Origin: Bacteroidales bacterium
GTDB taxonomy: Bacteria > Bacteroidota > Bacteroidia > Bacteroidales > UBA12077
Assembly: GCA_003446015.1 (NCBI GenBank)
Contig: DMBU01000087.1
Location: forward strand, 1 to 18,475
DNA length: 18,475 nt
Direction: 5' to 3'
The translations under genes were made by a program, and so were the position numbers. Below the pieces are notes generated by a model. It did no database searches and was not told where the DNA came from. It worked only from the letters and a program-made list of their open reading frames with translations. This document shows, in pieces, positions 1 to 6,958 of the stretch. Position 1 is the first letter of the stretch, and every line of letters starts with the position of its first letter.

Positions 1-26
1 CGATAGTTATCGGAACTAAAGGGAGC

Positions 27-101
27 AATTGATTTTCTTCACACGCCTGACTGCCGTCAGGCAAGTCTTCAGGGTGAGGGGCAAATGAAGAAAATCGAAT
101 T
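27..101. repeat. Nested inverted repeat with a GC-rich inner hairpin, upstream of ggt
   Basis: The outer arms are 27-41 and 86-101. They pair over 15 bases (AATT plus GATTTTCTTCA against TGAAGAAAATC plus AATT), with one unpaired G at 97. Inside, GCCTGAC (45-51) and GTCAGGC (56-62) form a perfect 7-bp hairpin with loop TGCC. The inner hairpin is related to the one at 15019-15036. The element ends 43 bases before the ggt start codon, so it could be a small repeat unit of the REP/MITE type or a folded leader. The pairing is seen directly; the role is not known. A further short palindrome, CGATA-GT-TATCG, sits at 1-12 at the window edge. Confidence 0.6.
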
Positions 102-144
102 CAAATTGGGTACAAAAACGGATAACCATATAAAATAATATATC

Positions 145-1836
145 ATGAAAACATTCATTAACCTTCTATTAATTACAATTTTAAGCATAAACCATATGTG
201 TGCACAAGATAGAGTTACCGGAAAAAACTTTGCAACTCGTTCAGAGGTTATTGCAAAACACGGAATGGCAGCAACAAGCCAACCATTAGCTACACAAGTT
301 GCATTAGATATTTTAAAAAAGGGAGGCAATGCTATTGATGCGGCAATTGCCGCAAATGCAACTCTGGGATTGATGGAGCCTACAGGAAATGGAATGGGTG
401 GCGATTTATTCGCTATAATCTGGGATGCAAAAACCCAAAAGTTATATGGATTAAATGCTAGCGGGCGATCACCAAAATCGTTAACATTAGATTATTTTTT
501 AGATAACAACTTTGAAAAGATTCCTGCATTTGGTCCTTTGCCAGTTTCTGTTCCAGGTTGTGTTGATGGTTGGTTTGAGATGCACAAAAAATTTGGGTCA
601 ATGAAGATGACCGATATTCTTAATCCTGCAATTACTTATGCTCGAGAAGGCTTTCCTGTTAGTGAGCTAATTGCCTATTACTGGGACCTAAGTGTTCCAA
701 GATTACGAGAATATCCAAATTTTACTGAAACATTTACACTAAATGGTAAAGCTCCTGCAAAAGGTGAAATCTTTAAAAATCCTTTTTTGGCAAATACACT
801 TGAAAAAATTGCCCAAGGAGGACGTGATGTTTTTTATAAAGGTGAAATAGCTAAAGAAATTGATCGATACATGAAAGAAATGGGTGGCTTTTTATCTTAT
901 GATGATTTAGCGAGTCACAAATCAGAGTGGGTTGAACCTATATCAACTAATTATCGGGGTTATGATGTTTGGGAACTACCTCCAAACGGACAGGGAACTG
1001 CAGCATTGCAAATGTTAAATATGTTGGAGGCTTATGATATTGCATCGATGGGTTTCGGAAGCACAGAATATATTCATCTTTTTACCGAAGCAAAAAAATT
1101 AGCTTTTGAGGACAGGGCTAAATATTATTCTGATATGGATTTTAATAAGATTCCTGTTGATAAATTGATTTCAAAAGAATATTCCAACGAAAGAAGAAAA
1201 CTAATAAATCCTGATCGTGCAGCCAGAAACTACCCTGCTGGTGAATTAGAACAGGGAAATACAATTTACATGACTGTGGCCGATCAATGGGGCAATATGG
1301 TTTCGTTAATACAAAGTAATTATCGCGGTATGGGCTCAGGGATGACCCCAAAAGGATTAGGTTTTATTTTACAAGATCGGGGCGAGTTATTTAGCTTAGA
1401 TAAGAATCACATGAACTGCTATGCTCCTGGTAAAAGACCTTTCCACACTATTATTCCTGCATTTATAACTAAAGACGGGAAACCTTATATCAGTTTTGGT
1501 GTTATGGGAGGATCAATGCAGCCCCAGGGCCATGTGCAAATTGTTGTTAATATGGTTGATTTTGGAATGAACCTGCAAGAAGCTGGTGATGCACCAAGAT
1601 TAAGACATGGAGGAAGTTCACAACCTACAGGTGAGGTTATGACCGATGGAGGAACACTTTATATTGAATCAGGAGTCGAATATGAAGTTATTCGTGAATT
1701 GATGAAAAAAGGACATCAGGTTACATTCGATCTCGGTGGTTATGGTGGATATCAGGCTATTATGTATGATGCCAGAAGCGGAGTTTATTTTGGCGCATCG
1801 GAATCGAGGAAAGACGGACAAGCTGCAGGTTATTAG
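145..1836 (+). CDS. ggt: Gamma-glutamyltransferase (gamma-glutamyltranspeptidase), secreted
   Basis: This is an N-terminal nucleophile hydrolase that cleaves gamma-glutamyl bonds, for example in glutathione, and transfers the glutamyl group to water or amino acids. The protein is 563 residues, the usual length. Residues 1-20 form a signal peptide ending near CAQ, so it is predicted to act in the periplasm. Family proteins are made as a precursor that cuts itself before a Thr, which then becomes the nucleophile. Here that Thr is most likely Thr373, in the motif NTIYMTVAD, which aligns with TTHYSVVD of the E. coli enzyme. The large-subunit part shows the GNGMGGDLFAI loop and a GRSPKS segment matching the substrate-binding Arg region. 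Near the C-terminus GGSMQPQGHVQ is also typical. The second Thr and the His of the usual TTH are replaced by Ile and Tyr, so it belongs to a divergent subfamily and its substrate may not be glutathione. The nitroreductase gene follows after 23 bases, possibly in the same transcript. Confidence 0.93.
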   Translation: MKTFINLLLITILSINHMCAQDRVTGKNFATRSEVIAKHGMAATSQPLATQVALDILKKGGNAIDAAIAANATLGLMEPTGNGMGGDLFAIIWDAKTQKLYGLNASGRSPKSLTLDYFLDNNFEKIPAFGPLPVSVPGCVDGWFEMHKKFGSMKMTDILNPAITYAREGFPVSELIAYYWDLSVPRLREYPNFTETFTLNGKAPAKGEIFKNPFLANTLEKIAQGGRDVFYKGEIAKEIDRYMKEMGGFLSYDDLASHKSEWVEPISTNYRGYDVWELPPNGQGTAALQMLNMLEAYDIASMGFGSTEYIHLFTEAKKLAFEDRAKYYSDMDFNKIPVDKLISKEYSNERRKLINPDRAARNYPAGELEQGNTIYMTVADQWGNMVSLIQSNYRGMGSGMTPKGLGFILQDRGELFSLDKNHMNCYAPGKRPFHTIIPAFITKDGKPYISFGVMGGSMQPQGHVQIVVNMVDFGMNLQEAGDAPRLRHGGSSQPTGEVMTDGGTLYIESGVEYEVIRELMKKGHQVTFDLGGYGGYQAIMYDARSGVYFGASESRKDGQAAGY

Positions 1837-1859
1837 CAATTTACAACAAATAATGAACG

Positions 1860-2411
1860 ATGAATAAAGGAAGTGAATTACTTGAATTATTAAAATATCG
1901 TCAAAGCGATAGAGCTTATTTGGAAAAACCAATTGAAAAGGATAAGCTAGATCGAATATTGGAAGCCGGCCGATTAGCTCCATCGGCATGCAATGCTCAA
2001 CCATGGAGATTTATCGTAATTAACGATTTGGAATTAAAAAATAAAATAGCCGATTGCACTTCAAGCAAGGTTCTCGGAATGAATCATTTTACAAAACAGG
2101 CACCTATACATATTGCAATTGTTGAAGAAAGAGCAAATTTTACATCTAACGCAGGAAGTATGATTAAAGGAAAGCATTTCCCATTAATAGATATTGGAAT
2201 TGCTGCTGAACATATTTGTTTACAAGCTGCCGCAGAAGGAATAGGAAGCTGTATGTTAGGTTGGTTCGATGAATTAAAAGTTAAGAAGTTACTCAACATA
2301 CCAAAATCAAAGAGGGTTCTGTTAATTATCACTCTTGGATATCCTGATGGAGAAACACGCGAAAAAAGAAGAAAAGACATTTCAGATATTGTACAATACA
2401 ACAGCTATTAG
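1860..2411 (+). CDS. Nitroreductase family FMN-dependent oxidoreductase
   Basis: Small flavoenzyme of the nitroreductase fold, 183 residues, which is short but normal for the compact branch common in anaerobes. Family members bind FMN as dimers and reduce nitro groups, quinones or other acceptors with NAD(P)H; the natural substrate here cannot be told. The N-terminal RQSDRAY motif (near residue 14) matches the FMN phosphate-binding RRSxRxF segment. APSACNAQPWRF (about 41-52) is the classic second motif, and the GIGSCMLGWFD and TLGYPDG segments near the C-terminus complete the fold. The start ATG at 1860 follows ggt by 23 bases with no clear terminator between them, so the two may be cotranscribed. 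An ATG at 1853 gives only a few codons. The gene converges on murB across a heptamer repeat array. Confidence 0.88.
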   Translation: MNKGSELLELLKYRQSDRAYLEKPIEKDKLDRILEAGRLAPSACNAQPWRFIVINDLELKNKIADCTSSKVLGMNHFTKQAPIHIAIVEERANFTSNAGSMIKGKHFPLIDIGIAAEHICLQAAAEGIGSCMLGWFDELKVKKLLNIPKSKRVLLIITLGYPDGETREKRRKDISDIVQYNSY

Positions 2412-2430
2412 CAAACAAACTCTGAACCTT

Positions 2431-2493
2431 GATCTTTGGTATTTGGTATTTGGTATTTGATCTTTGATCTTTGATATTTGATCTTTGGTCTTT
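2431..2493. repeat. Nine-copy heptanucleotide tandem repeat (GRTMTTT)n
   Basis: Nine head-to-tail 7-base units run without interruption: GATCTTT, GGTATTT three times, GATCTTT twice, GATATTT, GATCTTT, GGTCTTT. All fit GRTMTTT, so only positions 2 and 4 vary. The array fills most of the gap between the convergent nitroreductase and murB genes, and its last base overlaps the murB stop codon. No hairpin terminator is seen in this gap. Read on the - strand, each unit is AAAKAYC, giving an unstructured A/C-rich 3' end for murB RNA. Heptamer arrays of this kind are known from cyanobacteria and, from memory, Bacteroidota. Confidence 0.92.
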
Positions 2494-3506
2494 TAAACTA
2501 CATTAACCTCCATTTCCAGTTCCAGATCAAACTTTATGATGATTGTTTGTTGAATATTTCGAGCAAGATGAATTATTTCCTCTCCGGTTGCATTACCATA
2601 ATTCACAATCACCAGTGCTTGCTTTTCATGTACACCTGTGTTCCCAACTCTTTTACCTTTCCATCCGGCTTTTTCAATTAGCCATCCTGCAGGAATTTTA
2701 ACTAAGCCATCGCTTTGCTTATAATGAGGAATTTCAGGGTATAATGCTTCCAATTTTTTAAATCTTTCTTTACTCACAACAGGATTCTTAAAGAAACTCC
2801 CGGCATTACCTATTTCTTCTGGTTTTGGTAACTTAGAATTCCGAATGTCAATAACAGCCTGCCTGATATTTTTTAAATTCACTTCATCATATTGTTTCAA
2901 CTCATCAATTAAATTTCCGTAATCCAACTTATATTCAGATTGTTTTTTCAACTTAAATGATACATAAGTAATAATTTGTTTCCCTTTAAGTTTAGTCTTA
3001 AATATACTATCGCGATAAGCAAATTTACAATCAGAATTCTGAAATAGATTAATCTTAAGATTTTTAATATCAATAGTTTCTACCTCAACAATTACATCTT
3101 TAACCTCAACACCATAAGCTCCAATATTTTGAATGGGGCATGTTCCTACGTTCCCGGGTATAAGCGACAAGTTTTCTACTCCACCCCAGTTATTATCAAC
3201 ACAATATCCTACAAACTCATCCCAATCTTCACCTGCACCAACCCGAAGTACTACATGATCTTTGGTTTCTTCCATAATCTCAATCCCTTTAATGGAAGGT
3301 CTTAAGATGTAGCCATTAAAAAATTTTGTAAATAAAACATTGCTCCCTCCTCCTAATATCATTAAGGGTAAATCTTGTTTTTTATGTTTTTCTATAAAAT
3401 CAAGGATTTCGTTAATTGATGAACATTCAACAAAATAGCGGCTTTCAGCATCAATACCAAAAGTATTATAATTTTTTAACGATATATTTTCCTTTATCTC
3501 AAACAT
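2493..3506 (-). CDS. murB: UDP-N-acetylenolpyruvoylglucosamine reductase (MurB), type I
   Basis: Cytoplasmic FAD enzyme that reduces UDP-GlcNAc-enolpyruvate to UDP-MurNAc with NADPH, the second committed step of peptidoglycan synthesis. The 337 residues match the type I (E. coli-like, 342) form. Visible motifs, in order: NTFG near residue 14; the FAD-binding LPLMILGGGSN (about 46-56); the GAGEDWDEFV and SLIPGNVGTCPIQNIGAYG segments; YRDSIFK with the active-site Arg; GNAGSFFKNP, where Ser237 corresponds to the proton-donor Ser229 of E. coli; and LEMEV at the end, where Glu333 matches E. coli Glu325. All catalytic residues are therefore present. The gene is divergent from the glycosyltransferase with a 67-base shared spacer and converges on the nitroreductase. 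It is not in a mur/fts cluster. Confidence 0.97.
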   Translation of the reverse strand: MFEIKENISLKNYNTFGIDAESRYFVECSSINEILDFIEKHKKQDLPLMILGGGSNVLFTKFFNGYILRPSIKGIEIMEETKDHVVLRVGAGEDWDEFVGYCVDNNWGGVENLSLIPGNVGTCPIQNIGAYGVEVKDVIVEVETIDIKNLKINLFQNSDCKFAYRDSIFKTKLKGKQIITYVSFKLKKQSEYKLDYGNLIDELKQYDEVNLKNIRQAVIDIRNSKLPKPEEIGNAGSFFKNPVVSKERFKKLEALYPEIPHYKQSDGLVKIPAGWLIEKAGWKGKRVGNTGVHEKQALVIVNYGNATGEEIIHLARNIQQTIIIKFDLELEMEVNVV

Positions 3507-3525
3507 AAGTTGTTATTTTATTGTC

Positions 3526-3533
3526 CAAAGATA
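3526..3533 (-). promoter_or_regulatory. Candidate -7 element for murB
   Basis: On the - strand this reads TATCTTTG, an exact match to the Bacteroidota -7 consensus TAnnTTTG, 19 bases before the murB start codon. That would give a leader of roughly a dozen bases. No good TTTG -33 box lies at the expected 19-21 base distance; a T-rich stretch is there instead, so support is partial. Confidence 0.4.
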
Positions 3534-3573
3534 AGGATTGAAAAGCTAATTATAAGAAAAAGATAGTTTACAG

Positions 3574-4683
3574 GTGGCAAAAAAAAGAATTTATTTAGCA
3601 GTTACAAACGATTTAGTTACTGATAACCGTGTACATAAAGTTGCAACTACACTTCTAAAATCCGAAGTATCTGTAACACTAATTGGTCGAAATAAATCAA
3701 GGAATACTCCTGCATTGAATCGTCCTTATAACACAATAAGATTTAATTTACTTTTTAAAAAAGGCCCTTATTTCTATTTAGAATACAACATAAGACTTTT
3801 TCTTTTTCTTCTTTTTCATCGATTTGATATTATCGTGGCAAATGATTTGGATACATTATTAGGCTCTTTCCTAGCAAGCAAATTAAAATCTAAAAAAATT
3901 GTTTACGATAGTCATGAGTATTTTACCGAAGTTCCTGAACTTTTTAATCGAAAGTTCCCAAAAAAAGTTTGGACTTTTATTGAACGGCTTATTTTACCAA
4001 AAATAAAATATGCTTGCACAGTTTCAGAATCTATTGCAATAACATACAACAAATTGTATCATATAGACTTGAAGATTGTTCGTAATGTTCCAAATTTCAG
4101 AAATAAAGAAGAAACACAAATAAATAATACAACAAAGCAAATTCTTTATCAAGGTTCATTAAACATTGGCCGTGGACTAGAACAAATGATTGATGCTATG
4201 GAATTTACAGAGAACTGTGAATTAGTAATTATTGGTGATGGAGATATAACAAATCAGCTTAAAGAAAGAATTCAGAGTAAAAATTTAAATCATAAAGTGA
4301 CCTTAAAAGGTAGAATACCATTTGAAAGTTTAATGAAAGAAACACTGAAGGCGGATTTAGGAATAGCCTTAGAAGAAAATCTTGGATTAAATTACTATTA
4401 TGCCTTACCCAATAAACTTTTTGATTACATACAAGCAGGTGTCCCGGTTTTAGTTTCCCCTTTTCCCGAAATGCAGAAGATTGTAAACAAATATGAAATT
4501 GGTACTGTTTATGATCATAAGAGTCCACAAGAGCTGGCTAAAACTATTAATGAGATTTTCGAGCTTAAAAACCGATATCAGAAATGGAAAGACAATACAG
4601 CTAAAGCTGCTCAAGAACTATGCTGGGAGAATGAAGAAAAAATTCTTATTCAATTATATAAACAAGCTGGTTTAGTATTTTAA
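3574..4683 (+). CDS. GT-B fold glycosyltransferase, family 4 type
   Basis: Predicted retaining glycosyltransferase, 369 residues, with the two Rossmann-like halves of the GT-B fold. The N-terminal half starts with a short strand and VTNDLVTDNRVHKVA, then carries DIIVANDLDTLLGS and IVYDSHEYFTEVPEL, which are usual in acceptor-side domains of family 4. The donor half shows LYQGSLNIGRGLEQMIDAM and, at residues 279-293, PNKLFDYIQAGVPVLVS, the nucleotide-sugar binding region. No membrane segment is clear, so it is probably cytoplasmic or loosely membrane-bound and adds a sugar to a surface glycan; the sugar and acceptor cannot be told. The start is GTG at 3574: an in-frame stop lies at 3553-3555 and no internal ATG occurs before about residue 200. 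It stands alone, with no capsule or O-antigen cluster in view, divergent from murB and ending one base from mltG. Confidence 0.85.
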   Translation: MAKKRIYLAVTNDLVTDNRVHKVATTLLKSEVSVTLIGRNKSRNTPALNRPYNTIRFNLLFKKGPYFYLEYNIRLFLFLLFHRFDIIVANDLDTLLGSFLASKLKSKKIVYDSHEYFTEVPELFNRKFPKKVWTFIERLILPKIKYACTVSESIAITYNKLYHIDLKIVRNVPNFRNKEETQINNTTKQILYQGSLNIGRGLEQMIDAMEFTENCELVIIGDGDITNQLKERIQSKNLNHKVTLKGRIPFESLMKETLKADLGIALEENLGLNYYYALPNKLFDYIQAGVPVLVSPFPEMQKIVNKYEIGTVYDHKSPQELAKTINEIFELKNRYQKWKDNTAKAAQELCWENEEKILIQLYKQAGLVF

Positions 4684-4684
4684 C

Positions 4685-5740
4685 TTATCTCCATATCCTT
4701 TCTTTATTTAATGCTCGCTGATACTCGCGGGCATTAATATTATGCTGCGAAAGTGTTTTGGCAAAGTTATGATAACCCGAAAAGTCCGGCTTTGCACACA
4801 TATATAAATAGCTATGTGATTCGTAATTTAAAACTGCATCTATTGCTGAAATTGAAGGTATAGATATTGGTCCGGGAGGTAAACCATATCTCTTGTAAGT
4901 ATTGTATGGTGAATCAATTTGTTTATGAATATTTAATACTCTTTTTATGGTAAAATCTCCTAAAGCAAATTTTAAAGTTGGATCGGCCTGTAAATGCATT
5001 CTTTTACGCAGTCTATTTATATATAGTCCTGCAACACTTGGCATTTCATCATTAAAATAGGTTTCTTCATCAACAATGGAAGCTAAGGTTGTAATCTCTT
5101 CAGGACTTAAATTCAATTTCGCTGCTTTTTCTTTTCGTTCATCGTTCCAGAATTGTAGATATTCTTTGTGCATCCGCTCAATAAACTTTTCAGCAGATAT
5201 GTTCCACCAAACCTCATAAGTATTTGGGAGGAAAATACAAGTAAAAGTTTCAGGTTTAAAACCATATTTCGAGATCATCGTGTCACTATAAAATAACCTA
5301 ATCAGGCTTAAAGAATCTGCCTCAATTTGTTTTGAAACTTTTCCCGCCAGCTGCTCTCTGGTTCTTGTACTGTTAAATACAAGCCTGACCGGATCCTGAA
5401 ATCCTGACCTCAATTTGTCGATGATATCGTTATTATTCATCATACTGTCAATCTTATACCTACCTGGATATACATGATTAGGGTAGTTCTTTTTTTCGGC
5501 CAGCCATATAAAACTATTTAAATCTTTAAGAATACTATCCTGTTTTAAGGTTTCCACCACATCTTTAAATTCAGAACCAGTTGTTATATATAAATAATAA
5601 GATCCCTTATTAATATTTGAACTATAAATTCGCTTGTATGTATTCGATGAAATTATTAATATAATAATAATTATGAATATCGTCGAAAGAATGATATATT
5701 TACGTATTGGGGATTTTTTCATCTTAATATTATTTTTCAC
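4685..5740 (-). CDS. mltG: Endolytic transglycosylase MltG (YceG family)
   Basis: Membrane-anchored murein transglycosylase that cuts nascent glycan strands and is thought to set their length during growth. The 351-residue protein has a short cytoplasmic end, a very Ile-rich membrane segment at about 14-34, a LysM-like region (about 45-110, including GSEFKDVVETL and VYPGRYKID), then the YceG catalytic domain. The signature LASIVDEET is at about 219-227. Further landmarks are AGLYINRLRKRMHLQADPTLKFALG, YNTYKRYGLPPGPISIPS and the C-terminal HNFAKTLSQHN. E. coli has LASIVEKET at the active-site motif; here the first acidic residue is Asp224 while Glu226 is kept. It converges on the glycosyltransferase with a 1-base gap and no visible terminator between the genes. 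Confidence 0.95.
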   Translation of the reverse strand: MKNNIKMKKSPIRKYIILSTIFIIIIILIISSNTYKRIYSSNINKGSYYLYITTGSEFKDVVETLKQDSILKDLNSFIWLAEKKNYPNHVYPGRYKIDSMMNNNDIIDKLRSGFQDPVRLVFNSTRTREQLAGKVSKQIEADSLSLIRLFYSDTMISKYGFKPETFTCIFLPNTYEVWWNISAEKFIERMHKEYLQFWNDERKEKAAKLNLSPEEITTLASIVDEETYFNDEMPSVAGLYINRLRKRMHLQADPTLKFALGDFTIKRVLNIHKQIDSPYNTYKRYGLPPGPISIPSISAIDAVLNYESHSYLYMCAKPDFSGYHNFAKTLSQHNINAREYQRALNKERIWR

Positions 5741-5925
5741 GAGACAAAAATATTACTATTTTGATTTCTTTACTTTATAAAATTGTTATTATTATGGATA
5801 TTTTTTAACATTCAATCAATCTTTTTGCAATTATTTATAAATAAGTTGTAAATTAGTATTGATTTTTACTTTTTTTGTAAGATTTTTTTTAAATTGGGTT
5901 AACTTTTAGATTAGGACATTTGAAT

Positions 5926-6294
5926 ATGAAAGATTTAATAATAAAGGAAACAGAAAAGACTCCTTCTGTAGCATTAGGTACTAATGGTGTTTTAAAAATT
6001 GAGGGGCGTTCCATTCCGGAGGACGCTGCAAAATTTTTCAAACCCCTGCTTGATTGGACCAAAGAATTTACTGCTGCTGAAATCCGTGTTGATATTAAAC
6101 TTGAATATTTTAATACCAGCTCATCAAAGTTTATTTTGGAAATGTTAAGACTCCTTGAAAATAATCCTGACAATAATAACATTCTGGTAAACTGGTTTTA
6201 TGAAGAAGGAGATTTGGATGTTTTGGAATCTGGACAATACTTTGAGTCTATTATTGGAATTCCTTTCAAATATATTGAATACGAGGAGCTTTAA
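5926..6294 (+). CDS. SiaC-family regulatory phosphoprotein (DUF1987)
   Basis: Small protein of 122 residues matching DUF1987. The characterised member, SiaC of Pseudomonas aeruginosa, is phosphorylated on a Thr by the kinase SiaB, dephosphorylated by the SpoIIE-type phosphatase SiaA, and in the unphosphorylated form activates the diguanylate cyclase SiaD. Here the motif YFNTSSSK is at 61-68, placing the likely phosphorylated Thr at Thr64. TEKTPSV near the N-terminus and GRSIPEDAAKFFKPLLDW (27-44) are family hallmarks. I chose ATG 5926 over the in-frame TTG at 5920 because the family starts at this point and AGGA (5913-5916) is better spaced for it. The SpoIIE phosphatase at 6959 is the obvious functional partner, although 287 bases separate this gene from the receiver gene that precedes the phosphatase. 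No diguanylate cyclase is visible, so the output partner is unknown. Confidence 0.85.
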   Translation: MKDLIIKETEKTPSVALGTNGVLKIEGRSIPEDAAKFFKPLLDWTKEFTAAEIRVDIKLEYFNTSSSKFILEMLRLLENNPDNNNILVNWFYEEGDLDVLESGQYFESIIGIPFKYIEYEEL

Positions 6295-6304
6295 TTCTTT
6301 CTTA

Positions 6305-6326
6305 TATTGCTTCAATTTAAGCAATA
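6305..6326 (+). terminator. Hairpin after the siaC-like gene, possible weak terminator or processing site
   Basis: TATTGCTT (6305-6312) and AAGCAATA (6319-6326) pair perfectly over 8 bp around the loop CAATTT, 10 bases after the stop codon. No T tract follows, so it is not a standard intrinsic terminator; it may protect a 3' end or partly separate this gene from the next. The rest of the 287-base spacer up to 6581 is AT-rich with no convincing gene or promoter. Confidence 0.35.
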
Positions 6327-6581
6327 GGTAATCAACTAAATGCTAACTTATGAAAGAGTTTGTTGTTTTTCAATTACTAACAGCATTTAAAAAACAATAC
6401 CCTCAACCAATAAACAAAAAGAATTCTATACCTAATCAATCTTTTTCCCAATATTCTTGTTGTAGTAAGATCAGCATAAATAAATATTTTATCCAAACAA
6501 ATAAATGCTTTTCACTGTTATCTTTTATTTGAAGTTCTTATTCAATTTAAAAATTAAGAAAGCATTCTAATTTTAGTTGTT

Positions 6582-6950
6582 ATGAGCAAAAGTGTTTTAA
6601 TTGTTGATGATTCTTTTACAAATAATTTTCTTTTACAAAGCATTTTAGAGACTGAGGGAATTCATTCTTCAATAGCATTAAACGGGAAAGAAGCTTTTGA
6701 GTGTCTTAAAGTTGAAAAACCTGCATTAATATTACTTGATATTATGATGCCTAACATTGACGGTTTTACCGTTCTAAAAAGAATTAAAGCTAACCCGGAA
6801 ACTAAATCAATTCCGGTAATTTTCATAACTGCCAAAAACGATAATCACTTAAAGCAAAAAGTAATTGATGCTGGAGCACATGATTTAATTCAAAAACCTA
6901 TTGATGTGAATAATATCATAAGTATTGTAAAACAAATTCTTATTAATTAA
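6582..6950 (+). CDS. Stand-alone CheY-like receiver (response regulator)
   Basis: A single receiver domain of 122 residues with no output domain. All key residues are visible: the acidic pair Asp9/Asp10 (LIVDDS), the phosphoacceptor Asp53 in LLDIMMP, Thr83 in FITAKN and Lys105 in QKPID. Such proteins act by protein-protein contact or pass phosphate on in a relay. It lies 8 bases before the PAS/SpoIIE/receiver gene, so the two are almost certainly cotranscribed and probably functionally linked. No histidine kinase is encoded in the window, so the phosphate source is elsewhere in the genome. The 287 bases upstream make an own promoter likely, but I see no clean -33/-7 pair there. Confidence 0.93.
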   Translation: MSKSVLIVDDSFTNNFLLQSILETEGIHSSIALNGKEAFECLKVEKPALILLDIMMPNIDGFTVLKRIKANPETKSIPVIFITAKNDNHLKQKVIDAGAHDLIQKPIDVNNIISIVKQILIN

Positions 6951-6958
6951 TTGCGAAA

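Noticed and set aside
69..329. 86-residue open frame on the - strand over the ggt start
   Set aside because: Antisense to a clear gene and to the nested repeat; no family features.
2431..2493. Heptamer array considered as a CRISPR array
   Set aside because: Units are 7 bases with no spacers and there are no cas genes; it is a simple tandem repeat.
5745..5752. TATTTTTG on the - strand, a match to the -7 consensus ahead of mltG
   Set aside because: It lies only 4 bases before the start codon, so transcription would begin inside the gene; no -33 box at the right distance.
5920..5925. TTG start two codons upstream in the siaC-like gene
   Set aside because: Family proteins begin at the ATG at 5926, and the AGGA at 5913-5916 fits that codon better.
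6350..6532. 60-residue open frame in the spacer after the siaC-like gene
   Set aside because: No ribosome binding site, composition unlike the neighbouring proteins (rich in Ser, Asn, Lys, Phe and Cys without order), and no recognisable motif.
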